A stretch of 64,000 bases of DNA from Favolaschia claudopus. Taxonomy: Eukaryota; Basidiomycota; Agaricomycetes; Agaricales; Mycenaceae. Below the pieces are notes generated by a model. The model saw nothing but the letters and a program-made list of their open reading frames with translations. It searched no databases and was not told the DNA's origin. The position numbers and the translations under genes are program-made. Positions 24,501-33,840 of the stretch are shown here, one piece after another (positions within the stretch are counted from its first letter, which is position 1; each line of letters begins with the position of its first letter). Location: assembly GCA_037176885.1 (NCBI GenBank), contig JAWWNJ010000031.1, positions 682,001 through 746,000 of the forward strand, given 5' to 3'.

Positions 24501-24772
24501 TGCTCCATGAACTGGGCTATGGAGTGTCTGGCTCTTCCCTTCTCCTCATGGACAACCAGTCTGCAATCCAGGTTGCTAAAAATCCTGAGCACCATGGACG
24601 TATGAAGCACTTGGACTTGGCCTTTTACTGGCTCAGAGATCAAGTTGCCAAACGGTTCATCTCTGTGGACTATGTTCCCACTGGAGATCAACTTGCAGAT
24701 ATCCTAACCAAGGCCCTTGCACGTCCTCTTGTGGAAAAGTTGCGTGGTCTGATAGGATTACGGGGGAGATGA
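21553..24772 (+). pseudogene. copia pol remnant (integrase-RT-RNase H), frameshifted
   Basis: The reading frame begins inside the region before integrase (LELLHRRLGHHNDTQ) and is broken near 21,868, where one T of a TT pair is missing compared with the intact element. From 22004 to the stop at 24772 it is open for 922 codons: integrase core (QEDEGGEY and NGTAERANRT hold the second Asp and the Glu), a long Pro-rich linker, reverse transcriptase (YVDDSTIAA) and RNase H (TTEAEYLAALEAGKEI). Compared with the intact copy it has few substitutions, for example SLFTTEAEY for SLSTTEAEY, so it is a recent relative. Confidence 0.85.
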
Positions 24773-24795
24773 GCGAGACTTGTCTCGTCACGGGG

Positions 24796-25160
24796 AATGT
24801 GGGTTTTGCCTCTGACATCTCTCACTCTGATGAGTGTCACCACTTTGATCCTATCATCAATATCTGATCCTACTGATCCTATGCATCCCTTTGATCCTTT
24901 ATGATCCTATCATTGATACCTGATCCTACTGATCCTATGTCCTTTGTTCTCTTTATGGTAATCCCCTTGTTCCCAATTAGGTCTTCCCTTTCATCTACCA
25001 TATGTAGCATTCCCTTTGTTCATCTACCTATATATACAGCCTAGCTAGTGCCTTGAGTCCTCAGTTCTCACTGTTGACTTCAGGCAAGTATTTACTTCAC
25101 ATTGCAATCTACTAGAGTTCTCACTGTTGACTTCAGACCTCTGTGCTTGCCTGTTCAACA
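24796..25160 (+). repeat. 3' LTR of copia element 1
   Basis: It matches the 381-bp LTRs at 26,288 and 31,366 in inverse orientation and ends GTTCAACA at 25160. Its first bases (TGTTGG) and the last of the polypurine tract are deleted, so the end normally used for integration is gone. Confidence 0.85.
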
Positions 25161-25336
25161 CTGCCATGAGAGCGCTCAAAGAGTCTCGCACCAAGGACGT
25201 ATCAATAATAGGATCATAAAGGATCAAAGGGATGCATAGGATCAGTAGGATCAGATATTGATGATAGGATCGTGAAGGATCAAAGTGGTGACACTCATGA
25301 GAGTGAGAGATGTCAGAGGCAAAACCCATTCCAACA
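25161..25336. repeat. Rearranged copia pieces: gag fragment plus inverted partial LTR
   Basis: Bases 25161-25198 are a 38-bp piece of copia gag in sense orientation (encoding MRALKESRTKD). They are followed directly by 25199-25336, the U3-side part of the same LTR in the opposite orientation, ending in an intact ATTCCAACA terminus. Confidence 0.75.
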
Positions 25337-25443
25337 GGTGTACACCAGAGATGGAAGCCGAAAAGGCAAATAGAGCACCAGATGGGAGGCGAAAAGCCCA
25401 GTCACATTGTCACAAAATGCCTAAATACGTGACAATGTACAAA
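25337..25443 (+). repeat. 107-bp segment with inverted copy at 35,385-35,489
   Basis: The segment starts GGTGTACACC directly after the copia LTR end at 25336. Its reverse complement, differing by a few bases, lies 10 kb to the right. Confidence 0.8.
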
Positions 25444-25879
25444 TAAGGAAAGCGACACCGTCTGTACCCAAACATGTCAAACACCACGTTCAACACAATC
25501 AATAACAGGACAAGAAAAATTGTTCCCCAAAACTTACCGCGAGCATTGTCAAGAGCTTGCTTCAGATGTTCCAACGGCCGCTCAGCCTTGAGATCAAGGA
25601 TTTCTAGGTGTTCTTCGGCTGTGCCAGTGAGCGGTCCATGCAAACGATCATTGCATTCTGGAATAAGAGAAACACGAGTGCAAAGGAATAAGCGCAACTT
25701 AACAGTCAAGTGCCTAATCCAACGGATTGAAGAGGAAACTTGAACCAGATAAATTACCAAGACTCCCCAACCAACCAACATTGCGAAAAACTAAGTCCTG
25801 AGTTTGAAAGGCTCAAATAGGATCAAGTCGCGCTAACTCAAGCAAGTTTTATCGAGTCGAGACACCTCAAATTGTATAA
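25444..25879 (-). other. Possible exon of an unknown minus-strand gene
   Basis: A minus-strand frame (25,410-25,781) encodes an acidic helix-prone stretch (HLEILDLKAERPLEHLKQAL), followed by a good donor GTAAGTTTTG and acceptor GGGTACAG (about 25,462-25,541). No domain is recognised; it is probably a fragment of a gene interrupted by transposons. Confidence 0.25.
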
Positions 25880-26287
25880 GAGCCCGAGGCTGAGACTGAG
25901 CCCGGAGATAAATTTGATGTATTACATAGCGTTATGTCACCTGCCCCCTATCACACAGAATCTCTGATTGTCGCGTTTTTGACCTCTTTCTCCATGCCCC
26001 CGCCCATTAGAACTGTCAATGGGGCTTGTAGCTCTCATTGCTGCCCTTCTGCAGTATATTGTGCTTGGAGTTGGCCTGTTTATCTATCCACAGTACTGTA
26101 AAGAAGAATTACACAACTCAGCTCTTACGGGGCGGGCATGGCCGAACAAGCTCTTGAATGGACATCCACAGCGCATCTATATTGCTCTAGGAATGCGCCG
26201 CCACGTATTCCTTGCTCTTGTTCTTGAACTGCAGACTATGGGCTACGGTGAATCACAACATTCACAGACCAGTCTGGATGAATCGGT

Positions 26288-26668
26288 TGTTGAACAGGCA
26301 AGCACAGAGGTCTGAAGTCAACAGTGAGAACTCTAGTAGATTGCAATGTGAAGTAAATACTTGCCTGAAGTCAACAGTGAGAACTGAGGACTCAAGGCAC
26401 TAGCTAGGCTGTATATATAGGTAGATGAACAAAGGGAATGCTACATATGGTAGATGAAAGGGAAGACCTAATTGGGAACAAGGGGATTACCATAAAGAGA
26501 ACAAAGGACATAGGATCAGAAGGATCAGGTATCAGTGATAGGATCATAAAGGATCAAAGGGATGCATAGGATCAGTAGGATCAGATATTGATGATAGGAT
26601 CATAAAGGATCAAAGTGGTGACACTCATCAGAGTGAGAGATGTCAGAGGCAAAACCCACATTCCAACA
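26288..26668 (-). repeat. 3' LTR of copia element 2
   Basis: On the plus strand it reads TGTTGAAC...TTCCAACA. Internally it has two copies of TGAAGTCAACAGTGAGAACT about 50 bp apart and repeated GGATCATAAAGGATCAAAG words, and GCTGTATATATAGG could be a TATA element. Confidence 0.95.
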
Positions 26669-26694
26669 CTCCCCCGTGACGAGACAAGTCTCGC

Positions 26695-29600
26695 TCATCT
26701 CCCCCGTAATCCTATCAGACCACGCAACTTTTCCACAAGAGGACGTGCAAGGGCCTTAGTTAGGATATCTGCAAGTTGATCTCCAGTGGGAACATAGTCC
26801 ACAGAGATGAACCGTTTGGCAACTTGATCTCTGAGCCAGTAAAAGGCCAAGTCCAAGTGCTTCATACGTCCATGGTGCTCAGGATTCTTAGCAACCTGGA
26901 TTGCAGACTGGTTGTCCATGAGGAGAAGGGAAGGGCCAGACACTCCATAGCCCAGTTCATGGAGCAAATTGCGCACCCACTTGATCTCCTTCCCAGCTTC
27001 CAAGGCAGCAAGATATTCTGCCTCAGTAGTAGAAAGAGAGACCGTGGATTGCAACTTGCTCCTCCAGCTCACTGGTCCACCACACATCATTACCACGTAA
27101 CCTCCAGTGCTTTTGCCAGTGTCTGGACAACCGCCATGATTGGCATCAGCATAAGTGATGGGAGGCACGGGCTGCGGTGATTTTGTATAGCCATAATCAA
27201 GTGTTCCTTTGATGTAACGGAACACATGCTTGACAGCCTTCCAGTGGAGTTCACCAGGATTGGAATTGAACCGTGCAAGAACTCCAACAACATAGGACAA
27301 GTCAGGACGCGTTTGAGTAGCCAAATAGATGAGGCGACCAACGGCAGAGATGTAGATGCCATGGTACTTCTTGGCTTCCTCATCTGACTTGGCACCCATC
27401 TCCTTGGTCAAAACTAGACCAGGGAGCATTGGCGTCGAAACCGGATGACAGTCCGACATGTGGAAGTCCTCAAGCATGTCCAGAGCATACTGGCGCTGAG
27501 ATAGGGTAATGGCTCCAGTCTGAGGGTCACGCTCGATCTTGATACCCAACAACCACTCTGTGGGACCAAGATCTTTGAGCTTGAACTCTTTAGAGAGTTC
27601 TTCAATGACCTTGTCAATTTCAGCATCATCTTTAGCAGCGATGGTGCTGTCATCAACATAGATAGGAATGATGACACGCGTCAAGCCTCTAGCGAAGACG
27701 AAGCAAGAGCGGTCAGACTGGAGACATGTGAAGCCCATCTTAACCAGCTTTGCACACAGGACCTTGTACCATTCACGGCCAGCTTGCCTCAGACCATAGA
27801 TGGTGCGATGAAGCTTAAGGAGCTGGTCATGCCGTCCCTGAGGAAAACCTGGTGGCTGAGTCATATAGACGTCCTCTTCCAAGTGACCATTCAGGTAGGC
27901 AGATGAGAAGTCAATGGAACGAAGTTTGAGGTCGTGCTGTGCAGCCAGTGCAAGGACAATGCGGAGTGTGGCAGGTTTTACAGTAGGGGAGAAAATCTCG
28001 TTGTAGTCAACACCATATTTCTGGGTGCGACCATCTGCAACGAGTCTCGCCTTGTAACGCTCAATGGAGCCATCAGACTTGTGCTTTATAACAAAGACCC
28101 ATTGGGAACGAACTGGCTTAACGCCAGGGGGTGCATCAACAACTTCCCAGGTGCAGTTCTCAAGCAGAGCATTAATCTCTGCAAGAGCTGCTTCCTTCCA
28201 CAAATGAGCATCCTCACGCTTAAGCGCTTCATGATAAGAGCGCGGCTCGCCAGCATGCAGAGCAGACTCTGCTGAATGCACATGAGCAGCATTAAGCGCT
28301 TGGAGATAAGGGCTCAAAGGATCGCCTTCATGAGCAATGATAAGCGCTTTGAGAAGCAACTCATCATCACTCTCCTCATCCTCCTGAGCAGGAGCCGGCT
28401 CTGCTGGCGCAACAGGCGCATTAGCAGGAGCGGGCTCAACTGGCCCAGGAGGTTGGTTGACTTTCCACCACTCAGCAGCAGGCTTGTGTTCAGTGGTTTG
28501 ACCATGGTAACGCCGACGTGCAGCGATTCCAATAGGAGATGGAGGTGGTGATTGCTGCTGAGGAGCGTCATTGGGAGGAGGTGGATTGTCATGAGGAGGT
28601 GGAGGTGAAGGCGAACGAGAACTGTGACTGGAAGGAGGAGGATTTGGATTTGGGGGATTGGGAGGTGGAGCAGGAGGTGGTGCATGATAAACACCAAAGT
28701 CATCATCCTCATCATCGTCTCCCCCATAATTGCGCAACTCCTGCACAACTGGAGGAAGATCAACAAATTCAGAGGATGGACTATTAGGACAGAGTTTAAG
28801 AAGAGTTGGTTTGTTCCCAGGGTAATAGCGCTCGTCAAAGACTGCGCGCTCAGAGACGACGGTTTTGCGTGTCTCCGGATTATAGAAGAGCCATCCCTTG
28901 TGTTGTGTGGGATATCCCACAAAGACGCACTTTTGAAAGTGGATGCCGGAATTGTCCCGTTTATCTCTCTGCACATGAACATAAGCAAGACAACCCCACA
29001 CCCTAAGGTGTGACACATCGGGCTTACGCTTGAACCACAGCTCAAACGGAGTAGTATCTCCAGGGATATGAGCTGAGGGATGCATATTGCTAACATGAAC
29101 ATAAGCCGCAACTGCAAGCGCTTTGAAAGAAGGCGGCAGATTAGCTTCATGTAGCATAGCCGTAGTGTGCTCATCTATCGTGCGATTAGCACGCTCTGCT
29201 GTCCCGTTCTGCTGCGGTCTATTCCTTGTCGAATGACGGCGCACAATGCCACAAGAGGCAAGGAAATCCTCAAACTCTTGAGACATGTACTCCCCACCTT
29301 CATCCTCTTGAAACTCTTTGATTTTGAAACCAAAGTGATTCTCAGCATAAGCTTTGAACACCTTGAATGCATTGAGCGCACCACTCTTGCGCTTCATGTG
29401 CATACACACTTTGAAGCTTGTGTGATCATCAACAAAGACAATACGATGCCTCGACCCCTCACGGGTGAACACTTTGTACTGCTTCAGATCAGAGTGTATT
29501 AATTCAAGAGGTGCAGATGCACGATGACCAGTGGAAGGAAATGGAGCCGCATTCAGCTTGCCAGCAAGGCAAGGCTCACAGATAGGATCTGGCTTCTGAT

Positions 29601-30969
29601 TTGAAGTAAGCTTCGCACCAGTAACCAGATTCTTGCTCAGGATCTTCTGGGTGTCATTGTGATGCCCAAGTCGACGATGCAACAGTTCCAGATCAAGAGG
29701 CAAGGTCCCAACTGCAGCCAAAGCTGAAACAGAATCAGAAGGCACTTCTCTCACAAATGCTTGGTTCCCCTCGTCAATATCCGCTTCAAAGAATGTTTCA
29801 CCATCCTTAACAAAACAGATAGTGTTCTGCTCCATGAGAATAGAGTAGCCATGAACACGAGATAGATAGGTGGTAGAGACGAGGTTATGAGATAGATTGG
29901 GAACATACAAGACATTTGTGAGAATTACGTGCTTGCTACTACGTCCGTGTATAAGTGGCCTAAGCAAGATCTCTCCTTTTAATTCAGAGTACACTACAAC
30001 TCCATTTGCGACTTGGATGGGAACCCTGTGCGGAACGGCGTTCAGCAGAAGCCCACGTTGATGGGTCATGTGCGATGTGGCGCCTGAGTCTGAGTTCCAT
30101 CGTTTATCAGCAAAAGATGAAGTGGAGGTAGTTAGAAGACTTGCATTAGACGCCACTTGGGACATTGCATTTGGACCACCACCAGGTTGCTTCTTTCCAA
30201 TAAGTTCAAGGAACTTGAAGCAGCGATTGAGATAGTGGCCTGGTTTCCCACACCCTGGGCAGACCGAAGTCACAGCAGGTGCGGGAGGTGGTGCAGCAGC
30301 AAGAGCAACAGCAGGAGATGAGGGGGCAGCAGAAGCAGAGGTGGATGCAGCCATGGCCAATCCAGAGAGAGGATTCTGGTTGGCATCTCCCTGATTAGCA
30401 GATCTGAATGCCTGGTCATTGGTATAGGCAAGTTCGACTTTAGTGGCATCCAGATCATCAGGGGATTGCTCAAAGGGCGCCTTAAGGATAGCAAAGCGCC
30501 CTTCATCAGGGAGAGCCATAAGGAGGACCATAGCATGCAACTCTGCATCTGCATTGTCCAGAGTGAAGTCCTTGGTGCGAGACTCTTTGAGCGCTCTCAT
30601 GGCAGTAGCAGTGCGACCAACCAGAGAGATTAAGCTCTCACCCTCACCAAGACGAATAGAGGTGAGAGTGCGGTAGGCAGTGAAACGAGCGCCTGCCTTT
30701 CTAGGGGAAAAGCGCTGTTCTAAAGCTGTCCAAAGAGAGCAAGGATCATCCTCATGTTCCTTAACAAGAGGCTTGACATCATCACCCAACATCTGCCACA
30801 AGAGACCAGAGCATCTGTCTCTAGCCTCTGTGTTAATCTCTGCATCAGAAGCTGCAGGCAGGCAGTAAGACCAGACACCCTTGGCTTTGAGTTTAGCCTT
30901 GGAGTCACTGGACCAGTTGGAGAATATAGACTCCTTGGTAAGGATGGGAAGCCTCTCATCATGAGTCAT
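26695..30969 (-). CDS. copia Gag-Pol polyprotein, complete
   Basis: A single 1,424-residue frame. The Gag part (1 to about 235, UBN2/Retrotran_gag-like helical region) is followed by a zinc knuckle CPGCGKPGHYLNRC (237-250), an aspartic protease with DSG at 294-296, a pre-integrase HH-type zinc region (about 430-470: LLHRRLGHHN...CEPCLAGK), the integrase core (D494, D556 and E592), a long Pro-rich linker (about 760-860), reverse transcriptase with YVDD at 1104-1107, and RNase H at about 1,270-1,400. It would form the particle, copy the RNA and integrate the cDNA. Gag and Pol are fused in one frame without a stop, as in Drosophila copia and plant relatives. All catalytic residues I looked for are present. 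Confidence 0.96.
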   Translation of the reverse strand: MTHDERLPILTKESIFSNWSSDSKAKLKAKGVWSYCLPAASDAEINTEARDRCSGLLWQMLGDDVKPLVKEHEDDPCSLWTALEQRFSPRKAGARFTAYRTLTSIRLGEGESLISLVGRTATAMRALKESRTKDFTLDNADAELHAMVLLMALPDEGRFAILKAPFEQSPDDLDATKVELAYTNDQAFRSANQGDANQNPLSGLAMAASTSASAAPSSPAVALAAAPPPAPAVTSVCPGCGKPGHYLNRCFKFLELIGKKQPGGGPNAMSQVASNASLLTTSTSSFADKRWNSDSGATSHMTHQRGLLLNAVPHRVPIQVANGVVVYSELKGEILLRPLIHGRSSKHVILTNVLYVPNLSHNLVSTTYLSRVHGYSILMEQNTICFVKDGETFFEADIDEGNQAFVREVPSDSVSALAAVGTLPLDLELLHRRLGHHNDTQKILSKNLVTGAKLTSNQKPDPICEPCLAGKLNAAPFPSTGHRASAPLELIHSDLKQYKVFTREGSRHRIVFVDDHTSFKVCMHMKRKSGALNAFKVFKAYAENHFGFKIKEFQEDEGGEYMSQEFEDFLASCGIVRRHSTRNRPQQNGTAERANRTIDEHTTAMLHEANLPPSFKALAVAAYVHVSNMHPSAHIPGDTTPFELWFKRKPDVSHLRVWGCLAYVHVQRDKRDNSGIHFQKCVFVGYPTQHKGWLFYNPETRKTVVSERAVFDERYYPGNKPTLLKLCPNSPSSEFVDLPPVVQELRNYGGDDDEDDDFGVYHAPPPAPPPNPPNPNPPPSSHSSRSPSPPPPHDNPPPPNDAPQQQSPPPSPIGIAARRRYHGQTTEHKPAAEWWKVNQPPGPVEPAPANAPVAPAEPAPAQEDEESDDELLLKALIIAHEGDPLSPYLQALNAAHVHSAESALHAGEPRSYHEALKREDAHLWKEAALAEINALLENCTWEVVDAPPGVKPVRSQWVFVIKHKSDGSIERYKARLVADGRTQKYGVDYNEIFSPTVKPATLRIVLALAAQHDLKLRSIDFSSAYLNGHLEEDVYMTQPPGFPQGRHDQLLKLHRTIYGLRQAGREWYKVLCAKLVKMGFTCLQSDRSCFVFARGLTRVIIPIYVDDSTIAAKDDAEIDKVIEELSKEFKLKDLGPTEWLLGIKIERDPQTGAITLSQRQYALDMLEDFHMSDCHPVSTPMLPGLVLTKEMGAKSDEEAKKYHGIYISAVGRLIYLATQTRPDLSYVVGVLARFNSNPGELHWKAVKHVFRYIKGTLDYGYTKSPQPVPPITYADANHGGCPDTGKSTGGYVVMMCGGPVSWRSKLQSTVSLSTTEAEYLAALEAGKEIKWVRNLLHELGYGVSGPSLLLMDNQSAIQVAKNPEHHGRMKHLDLAFYWLRDQVAKRFISVDYVPTGDQLADILTKALARPLVEKLRGLIGLRGR

Positions 30970-31353
30970 GGCAGAGAGAGAATATGGGGGGATATAGGGA
31001 ATGGAAAATGCGCAGGAAAGATGGATGATAAGCTAAAACCACCTGCACAAACAGATGGCGCCCTCAGGAGTGTGTGTGTGGAGAGGAAACTAAAGTAGGT
31101 ATGTAACTGATGCTAAAGAACACCCAGTTGTAAGGCACTTAGGCCCTAACCCCAGAATCAACAGGATTGACTACCGTTTGTTTTCTGGTGGATCAAAGAC
31201 TACCTCTCAAAGAGGATTTGTCCCAACAGTTGGTGTTCCTAACTACAAGACTTAAAGGGACTTAAACACACACACACTATAAGGGCAAAGAGAGTGAAGA
31301 GCGCAGAGGGATGAGATCTCAGGATGATAAACTCAGGAGATGTTCAAAGGCCG

Positions 31354-31365
31354 GGGCCCATAACC
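31354..31365 (-). promoter_or_regulatory. Primer-binding site, half-tRNA iMet type
   Basis: Directly next to the 5' LTR the minus strand reads GGTTATGGGCCC. Its complement GGGCCCATAACC is the anticodon stem-loop of eukaryotic initiator tRNA-Met (anticodon CAT). This indicates priming from an internal tRNA site, as known for Drosophila copia, and not from the tRNA 3' end. Confidence 0.8.
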
Positions 31366-31746
31366 TGTTGAACAGGCAAGCACAGAGGTCTGAAGTCAAC
31401 AGTGAGAACTCTAGTAGATTGCAATGTGAAGTAAATACTTGCCTGAAGTCAACAGTGAGAACTGAGGACTCAAGGCACTAGCTAGGCTGTATATATAGGT
31501 AGATGAACAAAGGGAATGCTACATATGGTAGATGAAAGGGAAGACCTAATTGGGAACAAGGGGATTACCATAAAGAGAACAAAGGACATAGGATCAGAAG
31601 GATCAGGTATCAGTGATAGGATCATAAAGGATCAAAGGGATGCATAGGATCAGTAGGATCAGATATTGATGATAGGATCATAAAGGATCAAAGTGGTGAC
31701 ACTCATCAGAGTGAGAGATGTCAGAGGCAAAACCCACATTCCAACA
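31366..31746 (-). repeat. 5' LTR of copia element 2
   Basis: By eye it is identical to the LTR at 26,288-26,668 over all 381 bases, implying a recent insertion. On the minus strand it starts TGTTGGAATG and ends GTTCAACA. Confidence 0.95.
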
Positions 31747-32136
31747 TCGGTGCCATCTTTCTGTACAGTTGCGTGACTGGGATTGCAATAGATCATGTTG
31801 CGGAGCAATTCCAGCACTCCCATACAACTATTTCTGAGTAGGTTTAACTTTCTTTTGTTGAATTCAGCTCATAATCGTAGACATTTCCGCAAAACTTTGG
31901 ACATCTTGTCGGGGCCCGAGTTCTATTCAAAATATGTGCGGCTCCCCAAAGCAGACGATCCGCCCCCCCCCCCCTGCGATCCGACAGAGCTCGAAATGGT
32001 GGCCTTACTTCCGCAATGTTTTGGGTGCTATTGATGGCACGCACATTGCTTGCTCGCCATCAGCAGCAGATCTACATACAGCTCAGAACCGGAAGGGCGG
32101 TGTGTCACAAAACTGTCTTGCAGTCGTAGATTTGAG

Positions 32137-32440
32137 AGGGTTTTGCATAATTCCGTGAACACATGAATTTTTATTTCCTGGGTGACGTAAGGGCCTGTCA
32201 ATCAGCCGCCGCTGCCGACTGAGCAACAAACCAGCTCATAAGGAGATTTAGGGCTCAAATATCATCTGACGAAGTTGGGATAAGAGCTTGCCCAGTCAGA
32301 ATGTCCCTACCTTTTTGCAGATGCTCTCGGTCGGTGTAGTCTGCACGAAAAACCTGACGCGGAAAGCCTGCCGCTGATTGACAGGATGTACGTAATGCGC
32401 GAAAATAAAATTGTGTGTTCACGGAATTATGCAAAACCCT
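32137..32440. mobile_element. MITE inside Harbinger transposase
   Basis: The 304-bp block is bounded by AGGGTTTTGCATAATTCCG on both strands. The inverted repeats continue imperfectly for about 75 bp (CCTGTCAATCAGC near their inner ends). It has no coding capacity. Compared with the second Harbinger element it interrupts the codons between LAVVD and MRFL. No convincing target duplication is visible, so the superfamily is undecided. Confidence 0.8.
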
Positions 32441-33137
32441 GTACTATGCGCTTCCTATTCTCTGTGAGTGGATGGGATGGGTGTGCAGCAGATGCATCCA
32501 TGTACTCTGCTGCTCGGTTGAGCAATTTTTATATTCCGGAGGGAAAATGCTATCTAGCAGATGCGGGATTTGGAATCTGTGACGCTCTCCTCGTTCCCTA
32601 TCGTCAGACTCGTTATCATCTGGCAGAATGGGCCAGAGCTGGAATGCGGTGAGTGTATTCTATATGTACTTGAATGTGCTCATCGTTACATAGACCTGCC
32701 AACTATAAAGAGCTGTACAACCTCCGTCATTCATCTGCTCGTAATGTGGTGGAGCGTGTTTTCGGTGTTATGAAGCATCGTTGGACCATCCTTACCCATC
32801 CACCGCACTACAACATGAACGTTCAAGCCAAAATTCCATCTGCTCTTGTCGCTCTGCACAACTTCATCTTGGATCACGATGAAGCAGATCTCGACCGCTG
32901 GGTTGTTGACGAGGATGTTCAAGACAATTCACCAGGTGCGCGACGGAACCAAGAAATCGATTTCGGGCACCTCGCTACTTTGGCACGAGTTCCGGCGGAG
33001 GAGGAGCGTCATGCAGAGAACACTCGAGATGATATTGCAAAAGCTATGTGGGCTGCGTACTTGATATATCTGCGAAACCAGATGGACGTTGACATTGATA
33101 TGGAACCATTAGACTAGCTACACCAGTACATATCTAG

Positions 33138-33533
33138 CTACTGAGAATTTTGGCTGCATCGTGCACGAGTAATAAGCTCTCGGCCAACTGCGGTGCGCAG
33201 AAAAGGATCAGAATCGGAATAGTAGGCGTCCGCAGCAGTAACACTCTCTCCAAACAAGATATGCAGCTCAGTTCGCTCCGACATATCTATCAACCCCGCC
33301 TCCATATCCTCCCGTGCTCTATCGCGCGACACGAACCTCTCTCCATTTAGTCTCAATAGATTGAGGTCCCCCTTCTTCGGTTCTCCTAAACTGGCCAGGT
33401 ATACGGTGGCTTCATTGAGAAGTGTCTTGTCCCAGTTTCTGCCTTCTCCGGCACGACTACGGTTGTCATAGAAGAACTGTAGCAGGGTTTTGTTGGGGTC
33501 TGCAGTCCAATTTGCAGGGTTTTTAGGCCCCAT
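33138..33533 (-). pseudogene. Harbinger Myb/SANT-like partner protein, internally deleted
   Basis: The frame starting at 33533 (NPANWTADPNKTLLQFF) has the N-terminal helix of the Myb/SANT-like domain that accompanies Harbinger transposases and helps bind the ends. It then jumps to a C-terminal part (TELHILFGESVTAADAY). Compared with the second element (48,458-49,546), the rest of the DNA-binding domain and the long Ser/Pro/Gln linker are missing, so this copy is shortened to about 131 residues. It is convergent with the transposase. The longer ATG upstream (33,686) lies in the terminal repeat and is unlikely to be used. Confidence 0.7.
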
Positions 33534-33840
33534 TGCAAGGCCAGGGAGCTCAAAACGACGCGACACGACAAGGAGAAAGCAAAAAAAGCGTGGTGGGAAG
33601 ACGTGACATAACACTATGTAATACATCAAATTTATCTCCGGGCTCAGTCTCGGCCTCGGGCTAGGGTGCCGGAGTAACTCTAACATATATCCTTGGATTG
33701 AGGAATATAGTCAAATTGCCACAGTAGATACGTTACTGGAACCCCGACTCGCACGCGTAGCTGAAGTTGTGTGGATTTTTTTTTGAAGGGATTTATTATC
33801 TCTAAGAATGAAGTTATACAGTAAACCAATAGCAAGCGTT

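Larger units (their letters stand above)
21553..25336 (+). mobile_element. Ty1/copia element 1, 5'-truncated and rearranged at its 3' end
   Basis: From CTCACAAATGTC at 21553 the sequence matches the intact copia element at 26,288-31,746 but in the opposite orientation. It lacks the 5' LTR, gag and protease, and keeps integrase, reverse transcriptase, RNase H, a polypurine tract (ACGGGGGAG, about 24,763) and a 3' LTR. After the LTR come a stray gag piece and an inverted LTR piece. It is therefore non-autonomous. Confidence 0.85.
26288..31746 (-). mobile_element. Intact Ty1/copia LTR retrotransposon (element 2)
   Basis: Two 381-bp LTRs that look identical by eye (26,288-26,668 and 31,366-31,746) bound the element, and TCGGT flanks it on both sides (26283-26287 and 31747-31751), a perfect 5-bp target duplication. 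It encodes one uninterrupted gag-pol frame, has a polypurine tract CACGGGGGAG next to the 3' LTR and a tRNA-iMet-type primer site next to the 5' LTR. Everything needed for transposition appears present, so this is a young and possibly active copy. It interrupts the Harbinger transposase gene. Confidence 0.95.
26019..33117 (+). pseudogene. Harbinger DDE transposase, interrupted and frameshifted
   Basis: The exons encode the usual helical N-terminal part (RIYIALGMRRHVFLAL) up to 26,287, resume after the copia insertion at about 31,752 (CVTGIAIDHVAE-like), and then after an intron the DDE_Tnp_4 fold: AIDGTHIACSPSAADL (first Asp), CYLADAGFGIC (second Asp) and ARNVVERVFGVMKHRW (Glu), ending DIDMEPLD at 33117. 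It would cut and paste the element together with its Myb-like partner. Three lesions are visible: the copia insertion, a run of 12 C at 31,963-31,974 that shifts the frame compared with the second element, and a MITE between the first and second Asp motifs. It is not functional. Confidence 0.85.
25880..33674 (+). mobile_element. PIF/Harbinger DNA transposon 1, carrying nested insertions
   Basis: Terminal inverted repeats are visible at 25,880-25,940 (GAGCCCGAGGCTGAGACTGA...) and 33,604-33,674. TAA lies outside both ends (25877-25879 and 33675-33677), the 3-bp target duplication known for this superfamily. The right repeat extends about 12 bp further (CTCCGGCACCCT on the minus strand) than the left one. 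Inside are a plus-strand DDE transposase gene and a convergent minus-strand Myb/SANT-like gene. A copia element (26,288-31,746) and a MITE (32,137-32,440) have inserted into the transposase gene. Without them the element would be about 2 kb. Confidence 0.8.

Noticed and set aside
22092..29174. Long antisense or alternate-frame reading frames within the copia elements (for example 22,092-23,147 and 28,314-29,174)
   Set aside because: They overlap the conserved integrase/linker coding frame and owe their length to its codon bias and Pro-rich repeats.
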